From NCBI GenBank assembly GCA_004357505.1, contig SMWC01000135.1, positions 1-6,601 on the forward strand: 6,601 nt of DNA. Direction: 5' to 3'. Source of the stretch: Gammaproteobacteria bacterium (GTDB lineage Bacteria > Pseudomonadota > Gammaproteobacteria > Steroidobacterales > Rariloculaceae). The position numbers and the translations under genes are program-made. Position 1 is the stretch's first letter. Every line of letters begins with the position of its first letter. Positions 1 through 6,324 of the stretch are shown here, one piece after another. Below the pieces are notes generated by a model. It saw only the letters and a program-made list of their open reading frames with translations. It made no database searches and was not told where the DNA came from.

Positions 1-273
1 AACTTTGCCGATGATTGGAGCCATGTGGTGTTCGCAATGAGATTCGAAACCGATGTCGCGCAGGACGATCATCTCATCGTAACCATCGACCTCGTAAAAC
101 GTGCGCCGCAGATACTCGACCGGGTCTTCCTTGTAGCCGCTATACCACTCTTCGAAGGCCTTAACGACGCGCTCCGGGGTAGCCTTTAGACCCTCTCTGT
201 CTGGGTTTTCTCCTACCCAGCCCAATAGGACTCGAATCGCTTGTTCGGTTTCCTCTCTGCTTGGCCGGCTCAC
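1..273 (-). CDS. folE: GTP cyclohydrolase I, N-terminal part (cut by window edge)
   Basis: Cytoplasmic enzyme that converts GTP to 7,8-dihydroneopterin triphosphate, the first step of folate and other pterin synthesis. The 91 codons present include a TPERVVKAFEEWYSGY segment (residues 32-47) and the signature SHCEHHMAPIIGKV (78-91). By family alignment Cys80 and His83 are two of the three zinc ligands and His82 matches the catalytic histidine (E. coli Cys110, His113, His112). The third ligand and the rest of the roughly 200-residue protein lie off the left edge. The start is a GTG at 273: an AGGGA ribosome binding site lies 7 bp upstream and no in-frame ATG precedes it. The SHCEHHM..IIGK form resembles alphaproteobacterial-type FolE more than E. 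coli FolE. It is divergent from xdhC. The family call is secure; only the completeness of the gene is unknown. Confidence 0.95.
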   Translation of the reverse strand, partial: MSRPSREETEQAIRVLLGWVGENPDREGLKATPERVVKAFEEWYSGYKEDPVEYLRRTFYEVDGYDEMIVLRDIGFESHCEHHMAPIIGKV

Positions 274-309
274 GTCGTTTCCCTGTAATTCAATCTGGCT
301 GCGCTCGGT

Positions 310-325
310 CTCGCGCTGACGCGAG
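310..325. repeat. Perfect inverted repeat in the folE/xdhC intergenic region
   Basis: CTCGCG at 310-315 and CGCGAG at 320-325 form a perfect 6-bp stem around a CTGA loop. It sits about midway in the 138-bp gap between the divergent folE and xdhC starts. No T-tract follows on either strand, so it is not an intrinsic terminator. It could be an operator or a 5'-leader hairpin. GC-rich DNA gives such stems by chance fairly often, so function is uncertain. I found no convincing -35/-10 pair for either gene in this gap. Confidence 0.4.
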
Positions 326-411
326 GGCTGGCCAGTCTAAAGCCGCGAATTGACCGGCGCAACCGGGTTGGGCGGGGAACGCCGCCGTTGCTGCTATGCT
401 CAGCAGCTGTT

Positions 412-1485
412 ATGAGTGTTCGCCGGATAATTCAGACTTTTCATGACTGGCAGCAAACCGGCGAGCCGCTAGTGTTGGCGACCGTCTATGACACGGCGGG
501 CTCTACCTACTCCAAGGCGGGCCAACGAATCCTGATTCGGGGCAACGCCGATTACCAGGGGCTCGTGAGTGGCGGTTGCCTGGAGGGGGACCTCGCGGAA
601 CGCGCCCGGGCGGTGTTGGAAACGGGCGTGCCGGCGACCGTCAGCTACGATATGCGAGACGACGGTGAAGATCTCTTCGGGCTCGGCGTGGGCTGCGACG
701 GGATGATTAGGGTGTTCCTGCAGGCGCTGGATCAGGAGACGGAGTATGAGCCGTTTGCCTCGATCGCGCAGCTTCTGTTGACGGATAAACCCAGTAGCGT
801 GGCGACCGTCATCGCCTCCACTGATCCGGATCTGCCGCCCGGAGTGACGCTGGTCTGGACGCCGAATCCGGCCGAGCGTCGATCGCCCGCAGCACCGGCG
901 CTTGGGTGCCTCATCGCCGGCTGTGAAGCGGTGCAGGCGTCCGGGAGGGCCCGTTTTGACTCCGGTGAGGATGGCTTGGCGGTGCTCTATGCGCCCTTGA
1001 ATCCTGTGCCGCGATTATTGGTGCTCGGAGCCGGACTCGATGCCGTGCCTGTGATCGGCATGGCAGCGGAACTCGGCTGGCGAGTCAGCGTCGCTGACCA
1101 TCGGCCGGCTTACCTTGCGAAGCACGAGTTCGACGGGGCGGAGCGCACCGTTTTGGTCGAGCCAGCCGCTCTCGAGCGTGAGTTCAATCTCGGCGACTTC
1201 GATGCGGTCATCGTCATGAGTCATCATCTGGCGACGGATCAGGCTTATCTTGCGCAGCTTGCGGCGCTCGAGTTGCCCTACATCGGTGTTCTCGGGCCAC
1301 GTGCCCGCAGGGATCGATTGCTTGTTGCGCTGGGAGAGGCTGGAAAGGCGCTGGACACCAGGCTCAGGGGACCGGTCGGGCTGGATATCGGCGCCGACTC
1401 ACCAGAGTCCATTGCGCTGTCTTTACTGGCTGAGATCCACTCGGTGCTGAAGGGAGCCAGCGGCGCGGTGCTCAGCGGTGAATGA
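412..1485 (+). CDS. xdhC: XdhC/CoxI family molybdoenzyme maturation protein
   Basis: Predicted cytoplasmic accessory protein. Known XdhC proteins bind molybdenum cofactor, promote its sulfuration and pass it to xanthine dehydrogenase-type hydroxylases. Two domains are visible. The N-terminal XdhC/CoxI domain has LATVYDTAGSTYSKAGQRIL (residues 22-41), GLVSGGCLEGDL (50-61) and GLGVGCDG (90-97). The C-terminal Rossmann domain has VLGAGLDAVPV with G206-A207-G208, then SHHLATDQAYL (270-280) and YIGVLGPRARRDRLL (290-304), both typical of the family. Its 357 residues fit a two-domain member. I chose the ATG at 412 because homologues usually begin just before this IIQTFHDWQQTG-like helix, although no clear ribosome binding site precedes it. 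An in-frame TTG at 388 has GGGGAA 8 bp upstream and would add eight residues. No molybdenum hydroxylase subunit is in the window, so the client enzyme is unknown. It could belong to the looser XdhC-like group rather than a dedicated xanthine dehydrogenase partner. Confidence 0.9.
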   Translation: MSVRRIIQTFHDWQQTGEPLVLATVYDTAGSTYSKAGQRILIRGNADYQGLVSGGCLEGDLAERARAVLETGVPATVSYDMRDDGEDLFGLGVGCDGMIRVFLQALDQETEYEPFASIAQLLLTDKPSSVATVIASTDPDLPPGVTLVWTPNPAERRSPAAPALGCLIAGCEAVQASGRARFDSGEDGLAVLYAPLNPVPRLLVLGAGLDAVPVIGMAAELGWRVSVADHRPAYLAKHEFDGAERTVLVEPAALEREFNLGDFDAVIVMSHHLATDQAYLAQLAALELPYIGVLGPRARRDRLLVALGEAGKALDTRLRGPVGLDIGADSPESIALSLLAEIHSVLKGASGAVLSGE

Positions 1486-1538
1486 TCGCTGCCGGTCAGT
1501 GCTTTGGTCGCGGCTCGGGCGACGAACGTGACGTGACT

Positions 1539-2903
1539 TCAATAGCCCGACTGGCGTTGGCTGTCCTCGTACATCTTGATCAGAAACGTCCGAATAGTGG
1601 ACCCAGCTTCTTCCGGAGTCATCATGCCCTGTTGCGTCATCACGTCCGCGATATCCGCTACCGAACGGTGCCCGTCGATCAGTGACATGACGAACGCGAA
1701 GGTTCGCGTCGAGATGGCCTGGGTCTGGAATGCATTCAATAATGGAACAGGCTCGTCGCTTTGCAGCAGCCAGTCCGGTAGCGCCTGATGTTGCGACGGT
1801 GAATCGACGTCCTGCTCTTTTCGTGCGCACCAGGTGACGACGCGTTCGTGCCGCGCATGACGGCTGGCGGGAGAGCACATGTATGGGATTATGGTCTCGT
1901 GACCCGTCGGTTCAGCGAAGCCGGTGCCTCGGATCGCGGCGACGCATTCCTCAAGGCTGTAGCGTAGTGCCGGATCGGCGTGATTGAAGGTGAGCGAGCC
2001 GAAGATGATCCATCGTCCCTCAGGCGCCAAGAGACGATTCACACGCCGGCAGAGCACGCTGAAGTCCTCGGGCAAGATATCGACGAGCCAGGGTGTGACT
2101 ACGGTCTCGAAGCTCAACTCACGGAACGGCGGGCGTAACGCATCAGCTAGAACGACGTGCATGCCCGCGCGCACCGGTTTGGGCGCTCGCAGAGTTCTGA
2201 GTACGGCATGGTCTTCCAGGGTCTTAGGTGCGATCGGAAACTCATAGAGCTCAACGCTTTCCCCGCTCATGACTGTGTGCGCGAGCAGGGCGAGTAGCGG
2301 GTTGAAGTCCACCGCCACGGTCAGTGCTGTGTCCGTCGATTGGTGGAGATCGTAAGCGAGCCGGCCGGCGCCCGCGCCGAGGACTAACGCTTTCTCGCCT
2401 AGCCCACCGTCGCCAAGCGCTTGCAGAACCAGCTCGACGGATGCTGTGTTTTCTTCGTCACCCCACGCCCAGTCTCTGTGGATATTGTTGTAGTAGGTCG
2501 TGAGCCCCTGATCCGGCGGCAGGCGCGTTCGCAGCGCTAGATGGGTTTCGTAACGGGCCTTGAGGCTCTGCAAGTCCAGCGGTGCGAGTAGCGCCTGCAG
2601 CCGTCGTGCGTGATCCTCGTTCGCTGCCTTAAGATAACCCAAGCGTTTCTTGGTCAGCGGCATCAGCTTGGTCGATCTCATGCTTTGATCGAGATGCGCC
2701 GCTTCACGTTCGAGATTTCTGACTACCAGGTGGAGCCTGCTGCGCCATTCGCCAAGCGTCGCTTCCGGGTCGGCGAACAGGCACCGGACGCCGCCGAGTT
2801 CTGGGAACTCGAACGCGCAGCGCTCGCAGCGATAAACCGAATCAGTCTGCAGTGATTCGCCGCATCGTGGGCAGGCGAGGAGTTCTGCCAGGGTCTGGGC
2901 CAC
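1539..2903 (-). CDS. SAM-dependent methyltransferase with N-terminal zinc ribbon and C-terminal helical domain (carnosine N-methyltransferase-like core)
   Basis: A 454-residue protein with three recognisable parts. Residues 8-40 form a Trm112-like zinc ribbon: CPRCG (Cys11, Cys14) and CERC (Cys26, Cys29). Residues about 138-362 form a class I methyltransferase fold: YNNIHRDWAWGDEEN (138-152), SAM-binding motif I LVLGAGAGRLAYDL (173-186), AVDFNP with Asp199, VVLADALRPPF (250-260), WLVDILPEDF (272-281) and RLLAPEGRWIIFGSLTF (290-306). The RDW box, the GAGxGRLA motif, the GRWIxxGxLxFxH strand and the Y(S)LEE region resemble N2227/carnosine N-methyltransferase-like proteins more than ordinary UbiE-like enzymes. 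Residues 375-447 form a compact helical tail with SLIDGHRSVADIADVM, like PqqD-type or winged-helix modules. The start is a GTG at 2903; the frame is closed by a TGA 22 bp further upstream, no other start codon lies between, and no clear ribosome binding site is seen. The substrate cannot be read from sequence. The methyltransferase call is firm; the carnosine-like assignment is inference. Confidence 0.85.
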   Translation of the reverse strand: MAQTLAELLACPRCGESLQTDSVYRCERCAFEFPELGGVRCLFADPEATLGEWRSRLHLVVRNLEREAAHLDQSMRSTKLMPLTKKRLGYLKAANEDHARRLQALLAPLDLQSLKARYETHLALRTRLPPDQGLTTYYNNIHRDWAWGDEENTASVELVLQALGDGGLGEKALVLGAGAGRLAYDLHQSTDTALTVAVDFNPLLALLAHTVMSGESVELYEFPIAPKTLEDHAVLRTLRAPKPVRAGMHVVLADALRPPFRELSFETVVTPWLVDILPEDFSVLCRRVNRLLAPEGRWIIFGSLTFNHADPALRYSLEECVAAIRGTGFAEPTGHETIIPYMCSPASRHARHERVVTWCARKEQDVDSPSQHQALPDWLLQSDEPVPLLNAFQTQAISTRTFAFVMSLIDGHRSVADIADVMTQQGMMTPEEAGSTIRTFLIKMYEDSQRQSGY

Positions 2904-3072
2904 GATCGTTAGAGACCGCGCGAGTCAATATCAGCCATGCTCCGGTTCTAGAGAACGATCAAGTAGCCGGTACCATCGCTGTTATTTATCGGCGCTTGGC
3001 GGATTGGATCTGCAATGAGCGACACAGGACATTCAATCTGTGCGTGGCCTGGCCGAGTTCATAAAACAGTAA

Positions 3073-3537
3073 TTAGCCGTCATCAGCTTGATTGGCCGGC
3101 GCAGATTTTTGCGGCACTAGTGTTACTTTGGGACGTTCTCCCATGTCGATTGTTCCAGTAAACCTCGCGCCGTCCTCCATGATAATACGGGCGCAGAATA
3201 TGTTGCCCGTGACATCGGCGCCGTTAGCCAGCGAGACAATGTTGTCGCTGTGGATGTCGCCGATAAGCTGTCCTTCGATGATGACCGAGTTGGCATGAAT
3301 ATCTGCTTTGACCCGGCCTTGTTTGCCTATCGTAAGATTCTTCTTGTGATGGGCAATCGAGCCCTCAACCTGACCATCGATGACCAGATCTTCGTCTGCC
3401 GAAAGATCGCCCTTGAATTTTAATGTTGGTCCGAGGACTGACACGTTTTTGGGCCGTATTGGCTGCACCTCACCGATTCTGGGCGGCGATGCTATTTCTA
3501 CGCTTTCGTCATCATCTGACTTTTTGAATATTGCCAT
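3073..3537 (-). CDS. Bactofilin family cytoskeletal protein
   Basis: A 154-residue bactofilin (polymer-forming, DUF583). Bactofilins are right-handed beta-helix proteins that assemble nucleotide-independent filaments, often at the inner membrane, where they help place cell-wall or envelope enzymes. The start is ATG 3537 because GGAGGGG lies just 3 bp or so upstream; an upstream ATG in frame at 3615 has no such support. Residues 1-30 are a polar, probably disordered tail. Residues about 33-141 carry the repeating short beta-rungs of the family: SVLGPTLKFKGDLSADEDLV (33-52), IDGQVEGSI (53-61), LTIGKQGRVKADIHA (68-82), IIEGQLIGDI (86-95), ADVTGNIFCARIIMEDGARF (107-126). The C-terminus is a short Ala/Gln/Asp-rich tail. 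The protein has no membrane segment. It lies 95 bp downstream of the DUF6152 gene and 169 bp upstream of the methyltransferase gene. No peptidase or wall gene is adjacent that would suggest its client. Confidence 0.93.
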   Translation of the reverse strand: MAIFKKSDDDESVEIASPPRIGEVQPIRPKNVSVLGPTLKFKGDLSADEDLVIDGQVEGSIAHHKKNLTIGKQGRVKADIHANSVIIEGQLIGDIHSDNIVSLANGADVTGNIFCARIIMEDGARFTGTIDMGERPKVTLVPQKSAPANQADDG

Positions 3538-3632
3538 GTTCCCCTCCGTATACGTCTCCGCAGCGAGGCTATGTAGCCGATCCTGAAGAGTACCGCAGAT
3601 CTCCTGCGCGGGCACGTGTTCCGGCGGGCCTG

Positions 3633-4661
3633 CTAATTCGTATTACTATCGGCCTGACTCCACTGCCTGCAATCGTAGTGCTGTACCTCTTCACCAGGCC
3701 TCCATACCCATGTCTTGGTCATCACGACGGGTTCTGTGAAGGTCGCCGGATCGGTAACGATCACGCTGTATTCCAGCCGACTGCCATCTGCGCTCACTGA
3801 GAAGCGTTCTTCGTTGCGGACCGCCTGACTCTGGGGAATGCCGGTTTTGTCAAAATGTGGATAGTTAATACCCGTGGTCTCTACGACCAACGTGTCACCT
3901 TCCCAGCGTCCGACGGAGCGGCCCAACAGGCTTGTAGGCTGTTCCCTGAACGCAGCGTCAGGCGACATGGAGATCGTGCGGACCAAATCATATTCTTCCA
4001 GTCGGAGCAAGATCTCGTCACCCTGATCCACAAACTCGATCGGATACGGTGCCTCCATGATGAAGACCATACCTTTCGGTGCGCAGTTCGCGGTCGGTTC
4101 GTCATCTACTGGATCCCAATCTGCGCGTACGGTTCGCGCCGCCTCAGTTAACGGGTAGTTGTTATTCCAGAGCCGCCCGGCGCTGGTCCAGACGCGAAAG
4201 ATGCCTAGCTCGCCCGCCGGATCATCACTGATAGGGGCGCGTGTATCCTTTCCTACGATCTTCTGCGACCAACGCGGAGTGTTCCCCGAAAACACAATTT
4301 CCTCACCAGTCGGGAGGAGCATGTTAGTCAGGAAGAGGGCATTGTCCGCGAGTTTGCCTACGCTACCCGCGACCCGGACACGATAACCGACCTTGACAAG
4401 ATCAGGGGTTAGACCCCGTCGACTGACGATGCTGACCGAGTTCGTCTCGATGTCCCACACTTGCTCCCGGCCGCTGGAATCGGTGCCTGTCATCGTGAAG
4501 CGTATGTGAGGGTTGTGCCAGAGAACTTCTGTAATTTCGCCCTCTATTTCAACGGACTGGCTACGGTCGTAGAACGGGCCAAAGGAATGATGAGCGGAAA
4601 CCCCTGACCAATTGAGAATCAAGAGCGTACAGGCAGCAAAACTTGTGCGAAAATTGATCAT
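3633..4661 (-). CDS. Secreted DUF6152-family protein, function unknown
   Basis: A 342-residue exported protein. Residues 1-23 are a Sec signal peptide (basic start, hydrophobic ACTLLILNW core, VSA cleavage site), leaving a mature protein beginning HHSFGPFYD. The N-terminal half matches the DUF6152 pattern: AHHSFGPFYD (23-32), VEIEGEITEVLWHNPHIRF (37-55), VWDIETNSVSIVSRRGL (68-84), GYRVRVAGSVGKLADN (92-107), MLLPTGEE (114-121). The second half (about 150-335) has a layout often found with it in environmental bacteria: NCAPKGMVFIMEAPYPIEF (192-210), LLGRSVGRWEGDTLVVETTG (245-264), NEERFSVSADGSRLEYSVIV (283-302) and TDPATF (303-308). Cys193 and Cys331 are the only cysteines after cleavage and could form a disulfide. 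The start is ATG 4661, with AGGAG 9-10 bp upstream; a longer in-frame start at 4733 would bury the signal peptide. No biochemical role is established for the family to my knowledge. Confidence 0.85.
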   Translation of the reverse strand: MINFRTSFAACTLLILNWSGVSAHHSFGPFYDRSQSVEIEGEITEVLWHNPHIRFTMTGTDSSGREQVWDIETNSVSIVSRRGLTPDLVKVGYRVRVAGSVGKLADNALFLTNMLLPTGEEIVFSGNTPRWSQKIVGKDTRAPISDDPAGELGIFRVWTSAGRLWNNNYPLTEAARTVRADWDPVDDEPTANCAPKGMVFIMEAPYPIEFVDQGDEILLRLEEYDLVRTISMSPDAAFREQPTSLLGRSVGRWEGDTLVVETTGINYPHFDKTGIPQSQAVRNEERFSVSADGSRLEYSVIVTDPATFTEPVVMTKTWVWRPGEEVQHYDCRQWSQADSNTN

Positions 4662-4782
4662 GACAAGATTCTCCTGGCGTGTTTCAGTCAGAGACGGACA
4701 TTCAAGCTGCTGCAGATCTCGCCGAACGGGCACACGGAGCTATTCTGCCCGTCGAGCTAGGCGATTGAGTTTCTCGAACCTG

Positions 4783-5202
4783 CTAAGCACCTCGTCGCCA
4801 GAGCTTATCGAGGCTCCATGAGCCTCCTCCGACCGCGGCCATATAAAGAAACACAAAGCAATACAGTACTGCTGCGTCACCGCCGTTCGCTCTCGTCCAG
4901 AAGTCCTGGGGTGCGTGCACCATAAAGTAGGCGAACGCCATCGACCCGGACAGGACGAACGCGACCTGTCTGGTGAACAGGCCCACGAGCAGAAGGGCTC
5001 CACCGAACACCTCCAGGATACCGATCAGCCCGGGGTTGAGGGTAAACAAGTCGAATTCGCGGTTTCCCGCGACCGGAAAACCAAACATCTTCTGGCCACC
5101 GTGTTGCATGAACATGAACGCCGCGACGATTCGAAGTACGCTGAGCAGCTCCTGTGACCACTTCGAAAAGAAGGCGTCCACGTTCTGAGTCAATTCACTC
5201 AT
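4783..5202 (-). CDS. DoxX family integral membrane protein
   Basis: A 139-residue inner-membrane protein of the DoxX family. The name comes from an archaeal thiosulfate:quinone oxidoreductase subunit, but most bacterial members have no defined substrate and some are linked to redox or thiol stress. Four hydrophobic helices are visible at about 17-34, 57-75, 80-97 and 110-126. Family features include LLSVLRIVAAFMFMQHGGQKMFG (19-41, with Arg24 and His34), GILEVFGGALLLVGLFTR (61-78) and MAFAYFMVHAPQDFW (88-102). There is no CxxC or other obvious redox motif. The start is ATG 5202, with AGGGAG about 8 bp upstream. A likely promoter lies 40-70 bp upstream. The gene is 121 bp upstream of the DUF6152 gene on the same strand. 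The family is clear; the role is not. Confidence 0.92.
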   Translation of the reverse strand: MSELTQNVDAFFSKWSQELLSVLRIVAAFMFMQHGGQKMFGFPVAGNREFDLFTLNPGLIGILEVFGGALLLVGLFTRQVAFVLSGSMAFAYFMVHAPQDFWTRANGGDAAVLYCFVFLYMAAVGGGSWSLDKLWRRGA

Positions 5203-5243
5203 TATTATTCTCCCTTAAGCGAGCGAAGCCGCATTTCAAGGCC

Positions 5244-5271
5244 ATTATCGGCGCTGAGACAGAACAATCAA
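5244..5271 (-). promoter_or_regulatory. Candidate sigma70-type promoter for the DoxX gene
   Basis: On the minus strand TTGATT (5271-5266) and GATAAT (5249-5244) are separated by 16 bp. These match the -35 and -10 consensus at 4 of 6 and 5 of 6 positions. Transcription would begin near 5237, giving a leader of about 35 nt with the AGGGAG ribosome binding site before ATG 5202. The location in a 144-bp intergenic gap supports it. This is a motif match only. Confidence 0.5.
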
Positions 5272-5335
5272 GGCTATTGGACGGATATCAGCGAGGAACT
5301 ACGGCGAATAGGGTCCATGATCAAGAGCCACCCCG

Positions 5336-5353
5336 CTGGTAATTTATTACCGG
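5336..5353. repeat. Short inverted repeat over the TPR gene stop codon
   Basis: GGTAAT (5338-5343) and ATTACC (5346-5351) flank TT, extended by one G-T and one C-G pair to 5336-5353. The TAA stop of the TPR gene lies inside the right arm. No T-run follows on the minus strand, so it is not a standard intrinsic terminator. It may be a weak RNA 3'-end structure or chance. Confidence 0.3.
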
Positions 5354-6135
5354 ACTTCGATCACGCCGCCCATCTCACCGTCCGTGCGCACCCACTCGCG
5401 GGATTGTTCGGCTAGCCACGCGCGCTCGGCCCGTGTGGTACAGACCTCTACCGGGATACGACTACCTAGTGGGGTTTCGTCAACGCATCTTACATCGTCA
5501 TCCGCTGCCGTTTCCGCGCTCCTAAGATTCGCGGCTTGGAACAAACGCCAGTCCTCCGGCACGTCCCTGCCCAAACGCTGTTGGGAGTCAATGGCACTCT
5601 GCACACTTACCTGCGCGCCCTCGAAATCGCGCAGACCGAATTGGGCTCTCGCCTGTAGGACCAGTAACTCGGGCCGCCAGTCGCCACACTCGAGCGCCTG
5701 AAATTGCTCCAGGGCGTCGTCAGGGTCGTCGTTTTCCAGGTGTAGTCTGACAAGCCGCTCGATGGCGGCACGGACGATCTGCCTACTCGCCCCAGACTCC
5801 TCCAAGGCTCTGCGATACTCCCGTCGCGCACGCCGAGCGCTACCGTCGAGCGCTTCCTGGTCACCTCGCAGTAACGCCAGGATGGCCCGCTCATCGTCGT
5901 TCAGGGTGTCCGTATCGATGTCGTCTATGACCTCCTCTGCGCAGTCGGCGTCTTCGTTGGCAAGACACGTACGGGCCGCAGCGAGTTGCGTGCCGAAGCT
6001 CTCGCCGATCAGCGGCGGCGCCGTAGCGACTGCCGAGCCGACGAGGCAGTCGGCGGACACGTCGATCGCTTCGATCTGAGCTATACACAGGCTGGGAATC
6101 AAGAGTAGCAAAGGGGCTGAAACAGAAGTTCTCAT
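5347..6135 (-). CDS. Sec-exported TPR protein with C-terminal GSRxPxxVC motif
   Basis: A 262-residue predicted periplasmic or secreted protein of unknown function. The start is ATG 6135, with GAGGAG 6 bp upstream; an in-frame ATG at 6156 would put polar residues before the signal peptide. Residues 1-19 are a signal peptide (SAPLLLLIPSLCIA), likely cut after Ala19; PSLC is not a good lipobox. Residues about 48-210 are helical with TPR-like spacing: LAAARTCLANEDADCAEEVI (51-70), AILALLRGD (84-92), AIERLVRLHLENDDPDDALE (124-143) and LVLQARAQFGLRDFEGAQVS (158-177). The block SAIDSQQRLGRDVPEDWRLFQ (180-200) resembles a feature of TPR proteins often encoded near TonB/ExbBD systems in gammaproteobacteria, although none is in this window. 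Residues 216-250 (RCVDETPLGSRIPVEVC, then TRAERAWLAEQSREW) match a short motif seen at the end of many small secreted gammaproteobacterial and sphingomonad proteins. Cysteines 30, 58, 65, 150, 217 and 232 could form disulfides. Confidence 0.8.
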   Translation of the reverse strand: MRTSVSAPLLLLIPSLCIAQIEAIDVSADCLVGSAVATAPPLIGESFGTQLAAARTCLANEDADCAEEVIDDIDTDTLNDDERAILALLRGDQEALDGSARRARREYRRALEESGASRQIVRAAIERLVRLHLENDDPDDALEQFQALECGDWRPELLVLQARAQFGLRDFEGAQVSVQSAIDSQQRLGRDVPEDWRLFQAANLRSAETAADDDVRCVDETPLGSRIPVEVCTTRAERAWLAEQSREWVRTDGEMGGVIEVR

Positions 6136-6187
6136 CGGTGGCTCCTCGCCATGCAACAGAGTACTAACGCGCGGGACGGGACCTGCG

Positions 6188-6218
6188 TTGACACGCCGGG
6201 CAGGCCGATGTCGATTAT
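6188..6218 (+). promoter_or_regulatory. Weak candidate promoter toward the small ORF
   Basis: A perfect TTGACA lies at 6188-6193 on the plus strand. The best -10 at 17 bp is TCGATT (3 of 6); GATTAT at 6213-6218 matches 4 of 6 but with a long 19-bp spacer. It overlaps the -10 of the divergent TPR promoter. If used, the small ORF would have a leader of roughly 115-120 nt containing the inverted repeat at 6280-6303. Confidence 0.2.
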
Positions 6219-6242
6219 GAGCTAATCCTAAAGTGGTTTCTA
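6214..6242 (-). promoter_or_regulatory. Candidate sigma70-type promoter for the TPR gene
   Basis: On the minus strand TAGAAA (6242-6237) and CATAAT (6219-6214) are separated by 17 bp, matching consensus at 4 of 6 and 5 of 6 positions. A start near 6207 would give a leader of about 72 nt before ATG 6135. This is motif-based only. Confidence 0.45.
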
Positions 6243-6260
6243 GGCTACGGCTGCGTTGGG

Positions 6261-6324
6261 GTCGACTAACGATTCTACGGATTCCGGGGTATTCTCGGGA
6301 ATCTTTAATCTACAGTCGATTAAC
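6261..6324. repeat. GTCGAYTAAC direct repeat flanking an inverted repeat
   Basis: GTCGACTAAC (6261-6270) and GTCGATTAAC (6315-6324) are identical at 9 of 10 positions and their starts are 54 bp apart. Between them GATTCC (6280-6285) and GGAATC (6298-6303) form a 6-bp inverted repeat with a 12-nt loop, followed by TTTAAT. The second direct repeat lies just upstream of the small ORF's ribosome binding site. The arrangement could be paired operators or leader structure; chance is not excluded. Confidence 0.3.

Noticed and set aside
1486..1538. Possible terminator between the convergent xdhC and methyltransferase genes: GTCGC (1507-1511) and GCGAC (1519-1523).
   Set aside because: Only a 5-bp stem with a 7-nt loop and no T-run on either strand; too weak to call.
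1423..1878. A 151-residue open frame on the minus strand overlapping the methyltransferase and the end of xdhC.
   Set aside because: Arginine- and serine-rich product with no motif; it overlaps two well-supported genes and is a typical out-of-frame shadow in GC-rich DNA.
2904..3072. A missed gene or small RNA in the 169-bp gap before the methyltransferase.
   Set aside because: No frame with a ribosome binding site and protein-like composition, no clear terminator hairpin with T-run and no strong -35/-10 pair; nothing beyond short palindromes.
3538..3615. A longer N-terminus for the bactofilin starting at ATG 3615.
   Set aside because: The GGAGGGG site directly before ATG 3537 and the MAIF-type start shared by bactofilins support the shorter protein.
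4662..4782. A separate promoter for the DUF6152 gene in the gap after the DoxX gene.
   Set aside because: No convincing -35/-10 pair seen; only the AGGAG ribosome binding site is clear.
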